A stretch of 15,579 nt of DNA from Cyclostephanos tholiformis. Taxonomy: Eukaryota > Bacillariophyta > Thalassiosirophyceae > Thalassiosirales > Thalassiosiraceae. Within the stretch, counting starts at the first letter, position 1; every line of letters starts with the position of its first letter. Position numbers and translations under genes: made by a program. The notes under the pieces are model-generated. The model was not told the DNA's origin and searched no databases. It was given only the letters and a program-made list of their open reading frames with translations. The stretch lies in contig JALLPB010000460.1 of assembly GCA_036939975.1 (NCBI GenBank), positions 1 to 15,579 on the forward strand, written 5' to 3'. Shown piece after piece: positions 7,931 to 15,579 of this stretch.

Positions 7931-9201
7931 TCATTTGATTCTTACATAAGATTCTATCTGATGCTGTTTACTTTTGAATAGATTGTTTAAGGATTCCGTA
8001 CAGTTGCATCATACACACGACATTTCAACTTGCAACTTGCATTTAGCAACATGGGGCACACTCTCAAGCAAACACTTGTATATTATGTCTCATGGCCACA
8101 CCAATCCCACCAGTTGAATTGCTGGTCTGCACTACTCTTGTTGGATGACCTAACCAAATGCAAGTGTGTACAAGTGGCAAAAAACAAGACAGATCTTGAG
8201 CAAGATATTATTACACTCTCTCAGCTCCATGTAACAATCAAAAAGTCAACGTGCAACAATGTCATTATCTAGATGGTCTTCACATGAGGTGGGATACAAA
8301 TTACATTTGCTCAATTTTCATAGAGGAATACAGAGGCATTGAAGCCAGGATGACAACAATTCAAATGATGGGATCACTTGTTGGGTATAATGGGTTTTCA
8401 GTCAACAATATGGAATTCAAGTCATGGTTGTACCTCAAGATTCTGATCAACTCAGAGTCACTGGTGCTCTGATTGAATCAAGAAGCCCCCCCCCCCTTGT
8501 TGACCACATGGGGGTTCCAATATTGACTGTGGGCTCCCATGCATAGTCAAGGGGATCAATCCTTTTGATTATTTTGATGATATATAATGATTGAAATAAG
8601 ATGCATAACTGCTCATCATGCATCATGTGTGCCATATTTTCAGTAGTAGTAGGTGTTGTTTGTTTCCCTTTATCATGCTGAACCGCTTGTTGTATTTACA
8701 TAATATTTTGCCAGCACATCTGACTTATTGCACTGTATTGGAGAGAGACAAGTTCTCCTTAAAATATTTATATTGTGACAGTTGTCCGCAGTTGGGTGGG
8801 GATGATTGTTGGTTTGTTCACAGGGCTGATATATGGTTATGAAAGGAACACCAAACTAAATGTATGACAACATGTGGCAAAGGGAAAATGTGTCATCTCT
8901 ATAGCAAGATATGGGGAGAGGGCAGATATTGTTGTCAAGGAGGCAGTGCAGGAGGGATAAAAATGGGCAATATTAGGGCTTTGATGGTGTCCTTGTTGTG
9001 CTTCTCACTGGACCATGGGGGTTGACTGGGATTTTCCACCCCCATGACAGGGCATTGGGGGAGGAGAAAATGTGCTATCTACACTTCTGCAATGCATGAA
9101 GGAAGGGCGGTAGGCTCTTTCATTATGTGTCTTCATTGTCATGCAATTACAAATTTGTGTGGCTTGTGTGTGTAGTATTTGGGCAGGCTACACAACTGAT
9201 A
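7931..9201. other. Region without a supported gene
   Basis: Short plus-strand frames at 8030-8272 and 8251-8472 overlap in different frames, and a minus-strand frame at 8447-8635 contains PLDYAWEPTVNIGTPMWSTR. None has a motif I can name. The minus-strand one crosses an 11-base poly-C tract (8486-8496) that would encode Gly. The segment 8447-8635 has the same orientation as the 6930-7930 relic and could be an upstream piece of it, but nothing visible joins them. Confidence 0.35.
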
Positions 9202-9800
9202 TTATAAATCACACTTGTCACTGGAGTACATTCTCAGGGGCACAAGGGAGGGAGTAAAGCATGTGCAGATGAGGGCAATTCCCTGTAAATGCAACCTTGA
9301 GCGAGGGGGGTTCTTTTGTAAGAGTGCACTCCTATGTTTTTGGCAAGAAGGGCAGCTAGCTAATCTGAGCAGGAAGATGGAGTGCACCAGCCCATCTTGT
9401 GAAATGTAGATTGAGATCTGGGCAGCCTGAATTTTCAAATCTGAAATGGTTGATTTTTTGAGGGACTTGAGCATGACCCCATATGTACCATACAACATAT
9501 GGAGGATGCTGCTACATTTTTGTCATTGATTTTAAGTTGGCACCAAATTGAGGTGCCCTTGCAATAAGAATTGCAATCCAACCTCAGTGTTACCATCAGA
9601 ATCATGTCTACCCCACAACCCCCAGTCACCATAGCAATACTATGTATTTCCAATACTTTGATGAATGACAAAGATACGTGCAAAAATAGATTGTATGCTG
9701 GTAGTTTATTCAAACCCACTCTAAGAACAGGGTCTAATAATGTTTCATGGATGAAGCTGTAATCAAAGCATACACTTTGTTTTTGACCTATGAATGACAA
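9202..9800 (-). pseudogene. Frameshifted coding relic, unknown product
   Basis: A minus-strand frame from 9800 to 9435 (121 codons) contains LLDPVLRVGLNKLPAYNLFL, then VTGGCGVDMILMVTLRLDCN and GTSIWCQLKINDKNVAASSI. A second frame from 9498 to 9202 (98 codons) contains MLYGTYGVMLKSLKKSTISD and LASCPSCQKHRSALLQKNPP. The second starts where the first loses its plausible sequence (about 9490), as if one indel or a small intron had separated parts of one protein of about 200 residues. The Cys pair in CPSC is the only motif-like element. No family recognised. Chance open frames remain possible. Confidence 0.28.
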
Positions 9801-9978
9801 TGGTAAGTTGTATGTTATGGCTTAAATCATCACAATGTGTATAATGTACATACTCATTTAGATGTCCTACACATTTCAATAGATTCCCAATAAATTTGAC
9901 GCTTTGAAAATATTTGTATTTAAATATCATGCAGTGATAATAATTGAGAGGAGACACATCCTGATTAAGTTGATATTC

Positions 9979-10836
9979 TTATTTCTGATAATACCCGACG
10001 AAATTGTGTCTGCCCCTTGCCTCGAGCAATGCATCCCACCCTTTCTTCCTCATTTTATTAATATTTTTGCTCCAACTTTCATCAACATCATCATTTGGCT
10101 GAGATTGAGATCCCTCCTCCCATGACTCCAGCCCCCGGCCCCTCTCCCGCATGACAGATACATAGTCCACTAACGACTCTGTCCTTTGACAGTCTTCATA
10201 GTCCACCCCCAAGTCCATATTGATATCCACGGTGGCGTCATCATCCGTTCGAGTTGAATGCTTCCGCGAACCCGCCAGCATATTAGCCTCGGGATCAACA
10301 TCATGAATGCAGCAACAGTGTACACAGCACAGCAAACACAAAGAGCACACGGCAAAGAGGCCGAGTAAGAGGTCAAAGCATAACTCCCATTGGCGCGTCG
10401 TCCATTGCGAGGGAGGAACTTCGTAAAACTCCCAAGCAGTAGAATTTGCGGTGGATTTCCAGGCGTATGCCTTCGATTCGGCGGTCGATTCCCATGCTTG
10501 GACCTTTGACGTGACAATATATGCTGTGTCAGAAGCTTTAGTGCTGACGCTAGAAGGGATGTATTTTTTGATTTGATTACCCTCGTCTTCTGCTAACCAT
10601 TCTTCAAAATTATCGTCAGCATTTAATTCATCGTCGTCATCGTATTTGTAGTATTTGATCTCATCATCGGTTAGTAGAACTCTCCCTTTTGAAGCGAGCT
10701 GCGCTTTCGGGTTTCGCCTCAAGCCGCCGCCACCACCACCTCTCACAGAAGTAGCTTCTCCCGAAGAGTGATACGGCAATGACAACAGCGAAAACGAGAT
10801 GATGGCGGATATTAATAGATTACTCTTCATTGTCAT
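9979..10836 (-). CDS. Secreted or type I membrane protein with Cys-rich membrane segment (285 aa)
   Basis: The start is the ATG at 10836-10834 because it opens directly into a signal peptide: MTMKSNLLISAIISFSLLSL at residues 1-20, with likely cleavage near 27. Residues 33-38 are six Gly. Residues 57-86 are acidic (DDDDE at 67-70). Residues 100-136 contain AWESTA (114-119), AWKSTA (125-130) and TAWEF (133-137), a short Trp-spaced repeat with one N-glycosylation sequon (N131). A single membrane segment lies at about 153-173, with eight Cys between 153 and 176 ending CVHCCC. The C-terminal tail (177-285) is charged and probably cytosolic, ending KKGWDALLEARGRHNFVGYY. A gene with this layout fits lineage-specific diatom membrane proteins; no enzyme or receptor domain is recognisable. 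The frame stays open upstream to 11202, but that would run through the divergent promoter and over the neighbouring gene's first exon. It lies head to head with the histidine-rich gene. Confidence 0.78.
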   Translation of the reverse strand: MTMKSNLLISAIISFSLLSLPYHSSGEATSVRGGGGGGLRRNPKAQLASKGRVLLTDDEIKYYKYDDDDELNADDNFEEWLAEDEGNQIKKYIPSSVSTKASDTAYIVTSKVQAWESTAESKAYAWKSTANSTAWEFYEVPPSQWTTRQWELCFDLLLGLFAVCSLCLLCCVHCCCIHDVDPEANMLAGSRKHSTRTDDDATVDINMDLGVDYEDCQRTESLVDYVSVMRERGRGLESWEEGSQSQPNDDVDESWSKNINKMRKKGWDALLEARGRHNFVGYYQK

Positions 10837-11146
10837 GTTTCGTGGGAACAGGGCATGAAAATTGGGGAGAGAGGGAAGAAAAAGTCGGGGTTGATTCCTT
10901 TTCGGAGATGTATTTCTCAAAAATCGAGAAGCGCGAGGATTCTTTCTCCTCGAAAGATCCTTAATTTTTAGGGCAATCCCCCTTTTTCTTCCCCCCCCTT
11001 CCCCCCCATCACCAGAAAAATAGCATGAGACGATTTGGGCTGCGCACCGACGCGCCCGCCGCGGCCGGCCCCTCCGATCACAGAAGCCGCATAGAGAGAG
11101 AACTGAGAGAAGAGCGTCGAAACCAATTATTATTGACTCGACCATC
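10837..11146. promoter_or_regulatory. Bidirectional promoter interval of the divergent gene pair
   Basis: 310 bp separate the two start codons and must hold both leaders and both core promoters. It is GC-rich in the middle (GCGCCCGCCGCGGCCGGCCC near 11050-11070) and has two poly-C tracts near 10990-11007. No clear TATA box stands out. Confidence 0.5.
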
Positions 11147-11355
11147 ATGTCAGATTTCGCCGTACCAGACAATGTCAAGGAAGTCATTTCACGCCTGCCC
11201 ATGAAGGATCAGGGTGAGCACAAATAATACACACTTAAAACGTTGGCCTGCTGTGAGCCGTATGATCGGCGCCGTGTATATGGGTGCATCAAGTTGCACT
11301 GATCGGCACGCCGATGAACGTCCTTTGTCCTCTCCCATCGTTCACCAATTCTCTC

Positions 11356-11397
<42 letters not shown>

Positions 11398-11968
11398 CTC
11401 CTCCCCAATAGCTGTCTTGAAGGCTTACATCGCTGGCCTACGTGATCAGTTAAAGGAGTACAAAGTCAGGGCGGAAAGAACCGACGACGATGATCCGCAC
11501 GCTCATTATCACGGACATGAGAAGTGCACCAGTGATCATGGACATGGCGACCACGATCACAAGGAGCACGATCACGAGAAGCACGATCACAAGGGTCATC
11601 ATCACAAGGAGCACGATCACGAGGATCATGATCATGAGGACCATGATCACATGGACTGCGGTGGCAATCACGTCTGTGATGGCAATCATGATGTAAGTAA
11701 ACCATTAAGGATGGAGGGATTCAAGCTGCTGTATAAATTCATTGTATCATGCTGACCCCCTCTTCCTCAATGCCAGCACGAGCACGAGCATGCGGAGCAC
11801 AATAGTCACGAACACAAGCACCACGAGCACGAACACGGACACGGACACGAAAAGACGGTGGAGGTTCCGGGTTGGAAAAAACGCGCTCTAGAAGGCGGAG
11901 CGGATCCCAGTGCGGCACCGTTCGGGGGTAGCTGGGCCGCCGAAAGTTCTTTGGATGCTACGAAGTGA
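11147..11968 (+). CDS. Histidine-rich, probably metal-binding protein, three exons (179 aa)
   Basis: Exons are 11147-11213, 11412-11692 and 11777-11968. Joining them keeps one frame: the Ala codon at residue 23 spans the first junction and the second junction is phase 0. Both introns are GT-AG (donors GTGAGC and GTAAGT). Residues 1-48 look helical and soluble (MSDFAVPDNVKEVISRLP start; ADQ-like VLKAYIAGLRDQLKEYKVRA at 24-43). Residues 52-140 are a His/Asp/Glu/Lys repeat of the DHDHK/EHDHE type, with about 35 His in the protein and three Cys (60, 105, 111). The second intron falls inside the repeat. Residues 147-169 (PGWKKRALEGGADPSAAPFG then GSW) form an ordered-looking tail ending ATK. There is no signal peptide or membrane segment, so it is likely intracellular. 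His repeats like this bind Zn, Ni, Co or Cu in known metal-storage proteins and metallochaperones; that role here is inference. The C-terminus is slightly uncertain because the stop overlaps a donor-like GTGAGT. Confidence 0.82.
11214..11411 (+). other. Intron 1 of the histidine-rich gene, with a 39-base poly-C tract
   Basis: It starts GTGAGC and ends CCCAATAG. Uninterrupted C runs from 11357 to 11395, ending 16 bases before the acceptor, in the place of the polypyrimidine tract. Its length would be expected to vary between copies or to be misread by sequencing. 198 bp in total. Confidence 0.85.
11693..11776 (+). other. Intron 2 of the histidine-rich gene
   Basis: 84 bp, starting GTAAGT and ending AATGCCAG, phase 0. 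It splits the His-rich coding repeat; the frame reads on as HEHEHAEH directly after the junction. Read-through would add VSKPLRMEGF and reach a stop at 11753-11755. Confidence 0.88.
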
Positions 11969-12283
11969 GTGCTGGATCAATTTCACGCACTGTTCCACAC
12001 GAAGGGAAAGGGCCTTCCACAAGACAGAATTATTTTACACTCGCGCTGATTGTGTGCAAACCTTTCATGGTTGTAAGAAGAAACAATCAATAGGCAGAGC
12101 CTAAACCTAAAATGAAATTTCTTATTGTGTAAAGTATGTAGCATGTGCGTAAAAGTTGTGCGCGAAACTTTCTAACCTCTTCTGATGCGTACTTGTCAAT
12201 CAAACCTGTGTAGATTGGTTCTGATCAGGAGAATTGGAAATCACCTATGATGCTCTCATTCAACACCATGAAAATAAATCATG
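11969..12283. terminator. Convergent intergenic region (3' ends of both neighbouring genes)
   Basis: 315 bp between two stop codons, AT-rich, with no gene. It must contain both 3' UTRs and polyadenylation sites. AATAAA is not conspicuous on the plus strand; the sequence CAATCAATAGG near 12085 is a weak candidate. If the GTGAGT at 11965 is used as a donor, part of this interval would be an intron. Confidence 0.4.
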
Positions 12284-15200
12284 TTATAGCCGCTCATACC
12301 GTGCAATTTTAGCCATCAAGTCAAATAGGTGCAGTCTCAGCATCATTTTTGCGCCAGGTTGGAGATGTATATCATACTGCTCCCCTCCGGTGTATCTGAA
12401 ATCTTTGGCAGAATAAATCTTCTCATTGCAATAAAATTTAGCACCGTCCTCAACGCGAAGAGGAAGGAGTAAGGCGTGCTCTACAGTCGATCGTATTTCG
12501 GTCAAGACTTCGGTGGCCGCCGAGGAGGAAGCATTGTCAAGCAAATATTCATCTTCTGTACGACAAGATGCAAGACGAGAAGAAGACAACACATATTCCC
12601 GTCGATGGTGTATCCTCATCGCCGCGGCGCCTTCTAATAGGCGAAGTAAGTTCACAGCCAGAACGTCCCCAATCCTCGGGAGAGGCAGTACAATCTTGTT
12701 TGTGATTTCGACTTCGTTACAGCATTGACTGTGTTTGCGACTGTGTTTGCGATTTAGACTGTTGCCGTCCCGCCAGGCAGGGATATCCAACTTACGATAT
12801 CGCTCATACCTAGCATTGATGTTTGCATTAGAATGGGAGTCGTCCCATCTGGACGGTACTACCTGGTACTTTCCCTTTTCTCTCTGCTTATGATGATTTT
12901 GACTGAGCTCTGTGTCAATGGAGTTGGGGAGCAACTTACTATCGAACTTGGACTTGCAGGTCTCGACGTCCAAACCTCCACATGTATCGCCACGATTGAA
13001 TCTTGTGCTACAATACCTATTCAAGTATAGATCGCTCAGGATAGAGCATATCACCACGATGCACTCGGTGCCGATGCAACAACTTTTATCATGGAACAAT
13101 AATCGATGGAAGACGTGGCATACCGCCATTACCTTTTCAATTCTACGCGCTGCATATTCTCGCGCGAGAGGGGACTGCGAGCTTTGCAATCCATGGCCGT
13201 AAGCATCGCCGATGAGATCATTGTAAATGAGTTTCACGATAGCATCGCGCACGATATCAATGCCGCCCTGTTTGTTCCCTTTTTGGCCACAAGGCATAGT
13301 GGTAGAGGCATTTTCTCGACTCTTATCAGTGACCATAGTTGACCACCCACAGTTCGAATCTAAACTGTTGTCATAAGTACATTCTCCTCTGGATTTGCCC
13401 GAACCAATATCGCGAATCGATTCCATAGCGCTGTTGGCGGTCATTACTCTCCAATCACCAGACTGCATTGATTCGTCTCGGATCAACGACGACAATCTGA
13501 TGATAATATGCTTGCATAGCCCGTCCAATGTAGCCTGATGATAGCGATTCGACCCAGTGGACGGCTTAGACGGAAATGATTCGCCGTTCACGACGGCCGA
13601 TGATTCGATCGCGGCCTCGAAATCGTACACCGCGCACGGCGCCCTATCAACACGAGGAGCTTCATTTTTCTTCGCGGATGAGGATACGTCATCGTCTTGC
13701 TCCAACGTGGTGGCATCGTCATCTTCGTTCTCGGGCGATGGAGACTTTGCCCCGGGAACATGACGAAGATCGGACCAATTCGCCTCGAGAGCTCCAATGT
13801 ACAATGGCAAAACGGACGATACGGCCAGCTTCAGTACATCCCGGATGTGTTTCATCTTAAGTCCCAACGGGAGGGTCTTCGTTTTGTCGATATAATCGTC
13901 ATCATCATTCGCTGGATGGCTATTGATCACTGTCGAGAAAGGACGCGCGGGCGGCGGGGATAACAATCCCCCCAAAAGGGAGGTGGACTTGTCGCCGTAT
14001 CCCACGAAAGGACGTTGCAAACCGCTGCCATCGCGAATGTCCATCGTACCATCATCGGCACGAACGATGCCACCCCTCGACTGTCGCGCCACGGGGAACG
14101 TCGAGGACGCGCCACGTACCATGCCCCGTCCGTAAATCGCATTCGTCAATATGGATCGACCATATCCATACGTACCACCGCCGGGTCGTAGGGAACCTCC
14201 GACACGTCCACCACGCAACGCCCCCGATGTCGACGATTCGTCCTCGTGTTTATTCGTCCTATTGCGTATCCTCGACCTGGCCATGACGAAGGCGAGCGCC
14301 GTCTTGATCGTGCACTCCTCCACATGAGAAAGGAACGGGGGGGGGACGACGGGCACGGCAATGGGGGGGTGGGGGGGGGACGTCGTAATATGCCCGCTCG
14401 TCGTCGTCGTCGTCGACGACGACGCTGTCCCGACCACACTGTGGTACGAATACGACGCGGCCTCGTCGGCTACGTTGGAGGACGAGTATGATCGAGAGAT
14501 GGGCCTTCTCGGTTCGTATTGTCGCCGCCGTTGCTGTTGCCGTTGATGCTGCCACGGCAACAGTTGTCGTCGTTGCGTCGCGGTAGCGGCAATCGAGTCA
14601 TCGCGGGTGGTGGCGGTGGGATGATCAACACATGACACCCGTTGGACGATTCCCCCCCCCCTCGCGATATTATTCGCGTTCGTGAACGAGCATTCCAATG
14701 CCCGATCGTCAAGCCTCGCCCGCACCTCGTGGACGTCCATTCCTTCGTCGTCGATGTCGTCGATGTCATCGCTTTTATCGCCGTTCTCCGCGATGATGCG
14801 CCCACTGCCGTCCGCTGTCACGGCCTTCGATGAAGGGCAGGACTGGGAGTAATCCCGCGTTTTCATCGTCATCTTCCTCGTCCCGCCCCTCCAACCCATG
14901 CACGAGGGGCATCGCTTCTTGAACGAGTCGTTCATCGTGCCGCATTTATGACACCTCCACCCCTTCTCCTCCTCGCTCCGCGAGGAGGAGGAAGACCGTC
15001 GACGATCGTTGTTGCGGTTATCGTTTTCGTCGTCGTCGTCGTCGTCGTCATCGTCATTGGCATCGTCATCATCGTTTGCATCGTCGCGACGTCTTTCGTC
15101 GCCTTTCGTCGTCGTCGTCGTCGTCATACACGCCCTCGCTCCCTCCTTCCCGGCGGTGCGACGACCACGACGGCTACCCCCGCCGCCGAGTTGTTCGTCC

Positions 15201-15343
15201 GCATCATCATCGTTGTTATCGTCAACTCCTCGTCCTCCCGACGTCGTCCATCGTTGTTCCTTGGCATGGATCGCCCTTCCCTTGTATTCGGCAACGACGC
15301 CGTTGCATCCTCTGCCGCCCCGTCTTTGGTGGGGGGGCGTCAT
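12284..15343 (-). CDS. Large acidic RanBP2-type zinc-finger protein (1019 aa)
   Basis: A single uninterrupted frame from ATG 15343 to TAA 12284. Residues 1-125 are low complexity: Gly/Arg, six Thr (75-79 region), then poly-Asp (about 91-106) and Ser-rich sequence. Residues 128-152 form a RanBP2-type zinc finger, GWRCHKCGTMNDSFKKRCPS and onward, with ligands C131, C134, C145 and C148, the usual N138 and the leading W129. RanBP2 fingers bind single-stranded RNA or ubiquitin. Residues 153-490 are disordered, with a Gln/Arg stretch (261-275), Ser/Thr runs (308-316) and Gly-rich segments. Residues 491-1019 look more folded, with helix-like segments at 493-522, 603-623, 696-773 (Cys-rich hydrophobic core at 756-772), 884-912 and 939-963, ending in LFDLMAKIARYERL. 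No second named domain is recognised. The protein is probably nuclear or cytosolic, and an RNA-related role is a guess. In-frame sequence is open for some distance above 15343, so the first ATG is used. Confidence 0.85.
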   Translation of the reverse strand: MTPPHQRRGGRGCNGVVAEYKGRAIHAKEQRWTTSGGRGVDDNNDDDADEQLGGGGSRRGRRTAGKEGARACMTTTTTTKGDERRRDDANDDDDANDDDDDDDDDENDNRNNDRRRSSSSSRSEEEKGWRCHKCGTMNDSFKKRCPSCMGWRGGTRKMTMKTRDYSQSCPSSKAVTADGSGRIIAENGDKSDDIDDIDDEGMDVHEVRARLDDRALECSFTNANNIARGGGIVQRVSCVDHPTATTRDDSIAATATQRRQLLPWQHQRQQQRRRQYEPRRPISRSYSSSNVADEAASYSYHSVVGTASSSTTTTTSGHITTSPPHPPIAVPVVPPPFLSHVEECTIKTALAFVMARSRIRNRTNKHEDESSTSGALRGGRVGGSLRPGGGTYGYGRSILTNAIYGRGMVRGASSTFPVARQSRGGIVRADDGTMDIRDGSGLQRPFVGYGDKSTSLLGGLLSPPPARPFSTVINSHPANDDDDYIDKTKTLPLGLKMKHIRDVLKLAVSSVLPLYIGALEANWSDLRHVPGAKSPSPENEDDDATTLEQDDDVSSSAKKNEAPRVDRAPCAVYDFEAAIESSAVVNGESFPSKPSTGSNRYHQATLDGLCKHIIIRLSSLIRDESMQSGDWRVMTANSAMESIRDIGSGKSRGECTYDNSLDSNCGWSTMVTDKSRENASTTMPCGQKGNKQGGIDIVRDAIVKLIYNDLIGDAYGHGLQSSQSPLAREYAARRIEKVMAVCHVFHRLLFHDKSCCIGTECIVVICSILSDLYLNRYCSTRFNRGDTCGGLDVETCKSKFDSKLLPNSIDTELSQNHHKQREKGKYQVVPSRWDDSHSNANINARYERYRKLDIPAWRDGNSLNRKHSRKHSQCCNEVEITNKIVLPLPRIGDVLAVNLLRLLEGAAAMRIHHRREYVLSSSRLASCRTEDEYLLDNASSSAATEVLTEIRSTVEHALLLPLRVEDGAKFYCNEKIYSAKDFRYTGGEQYDIHLQPGAKMMLRLHLFDLMAKIARYERL
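14900..14973 (-). other. RanBP2-type zinc-finger coding segment
   Basis: Encodes residues about 124-148 and the following turn. The four Cys are spaced C-x2-C-x10-C-x2-C with Asn four residues after the second Cys, which is the RanBP2/NZF signature. The Trp before the first Cys is present. Confidence 0.85.
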
Positions 15344-15524
15344 TGCATATATTATTTCGTGTGTGTGTGTGCGTGTGGTTAATTTTTGTGGGGTTACGGC
15401 ATTGTTTTGCTCGATTCTTCCATGGGTAACGAATGTATTATTCCCATGTACGTGGGGTATCTACCTGTTCGAGACAACAACACACTACATACCTACCATA
15501 TCCTCTTCGAGAGTGGCGGAAACT
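15344..15524. promoter_or_regulatory. Short divergent promoter interval
   Basis: 181 bp between the ATG of the zinc-finger gene and the possible first ATG of a rightward gene. It includes a (GT)n run at 15359-15378 that lies in the zinc-finger gene's leader and a CCCATG...CATGGG-like pair near 15419-15448. No TATA box is evident. Confidence 0.4.
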
Positions 15525-15579
15525 ATGTTTTCTAAGATTTTTGGTGAGAGGAATTCGACCAAAACAAGCAAATACTATT
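15525..15579 (+). CDS. Possible first exon of a rightward gene, cut by the window edge
   Basis: From the ATG at 15525 the frame reads MFSKIFGERNSTKTSKYY to the edge. A start at this distance from a divergent gene is typical of the local layout. The GGTGAGAGG inside it (near 15541) could be a splice donor after MFSKIF. Too short to assign a product. Confidence 0.3.
   Translation, partial: MFSKIFGERNSTKTSKYY

Noticed and set aside
9979..11202. Start of the minus-strand membrane protein at 11202 (407 residues)
   Set aside because: The extra 122 residues have no signal peptide, cross the divergent promoter and overlap the first exon of the histidine-rich gene. The ATG at 10836 opens straight into a clear signal peptide.
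11209..11411. Poly-Gly or poly-Pro peptides over the poly-C tract
   Set aside because: The tract is inside a well-supported intron; the open frames come from the homopolymer.
11450..11705. Antisense frames opposite the histidine-rich exon
   Set aside because: They are by-products of the CAC/GAT triplet repeat, which stays open in several frames. The plus-strand frame is confirmed by two splice junctions.
13557..15429. Plus-strand frames opposite the zinc-finger gene, including a Val-rich one near 14948-15382
   Set aside because: They mirror the GAC/GTC repeats of the poly-Asp coding sequence. The 1019-codon minus frame with a complete zinc finger explains the region.

Overview
The window looks like nuclear DNA of a stramenopile, most probably a diatom. 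Reasons: spliceosomal GT-AG introns of about 84-200 bp, a PIF/Harbinger transposase fragment of the form I associate with diatom genomes, very acidic low-complexity proteins with a RanBP2-type zinc finger, and secretory or membrane proteins with Cys-rich membrane segments. No bacterial operons, rRNA, tRNA or CRISPR arrays were seen. Species cannot be fixed from the sequence alone.

The window has two compartments. Positions 1 to about 9970 are AT-rich, gene-poor and full of repeats. At the left edge, on the minus strand, is the N-terminal 228 residues of a PIF/Harbinger-type transposase running off the window (1-686), with a large foldback hairpin just upstream (731-836). Next come a second hairpin (1121-1200), a 59-bp tandem duplication (1803-1908) and a roughly 745-bp element with terminal inverted repeats and a perfect 14-bp hairpin inside one end (2381-3125). 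A tandem satellite of about 200 bp follows in two blocks (about 3310-4512 and 5790-6690), split by about 1.28 kb of unrelated sequence. Beyond the satellite, 6930-7930 on the minus strand holds a broken or multi-exon gene resembling an uncharacterised multicopy diatom protein family. A second frameshifted coding relic lies at 9202-9800.

Positions about 9979 to 15579 are GC-richer and gene-dense. A 285-aa membrane protein with a signal peptide (minus, 9979-10836) and a three-exon histidine-rich metal-binding-type protein (plus, 11147-11968) diverge from a shared 310-bp interval. The histidine-rich gene converges on a 1019-aa acidic RanBP2-type zinc-finger protein (minus, 12284-15343). That gene in turn diverges from what may be the first exon of another gene (plus, 15525 to the end). 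No shared pathway links these genes; the only visible relationship is two divergent pairs and one convergent pair.

The least explained parts are the hairpin-bearing split satellite, the phase-0 exon chain at 6930-7610, the histidine-rich gene (a 39-base poly-C tract before an acceptor, and a stop codon overlapping a consensus splice donor), and the unannotated transposase frame at the left edge.
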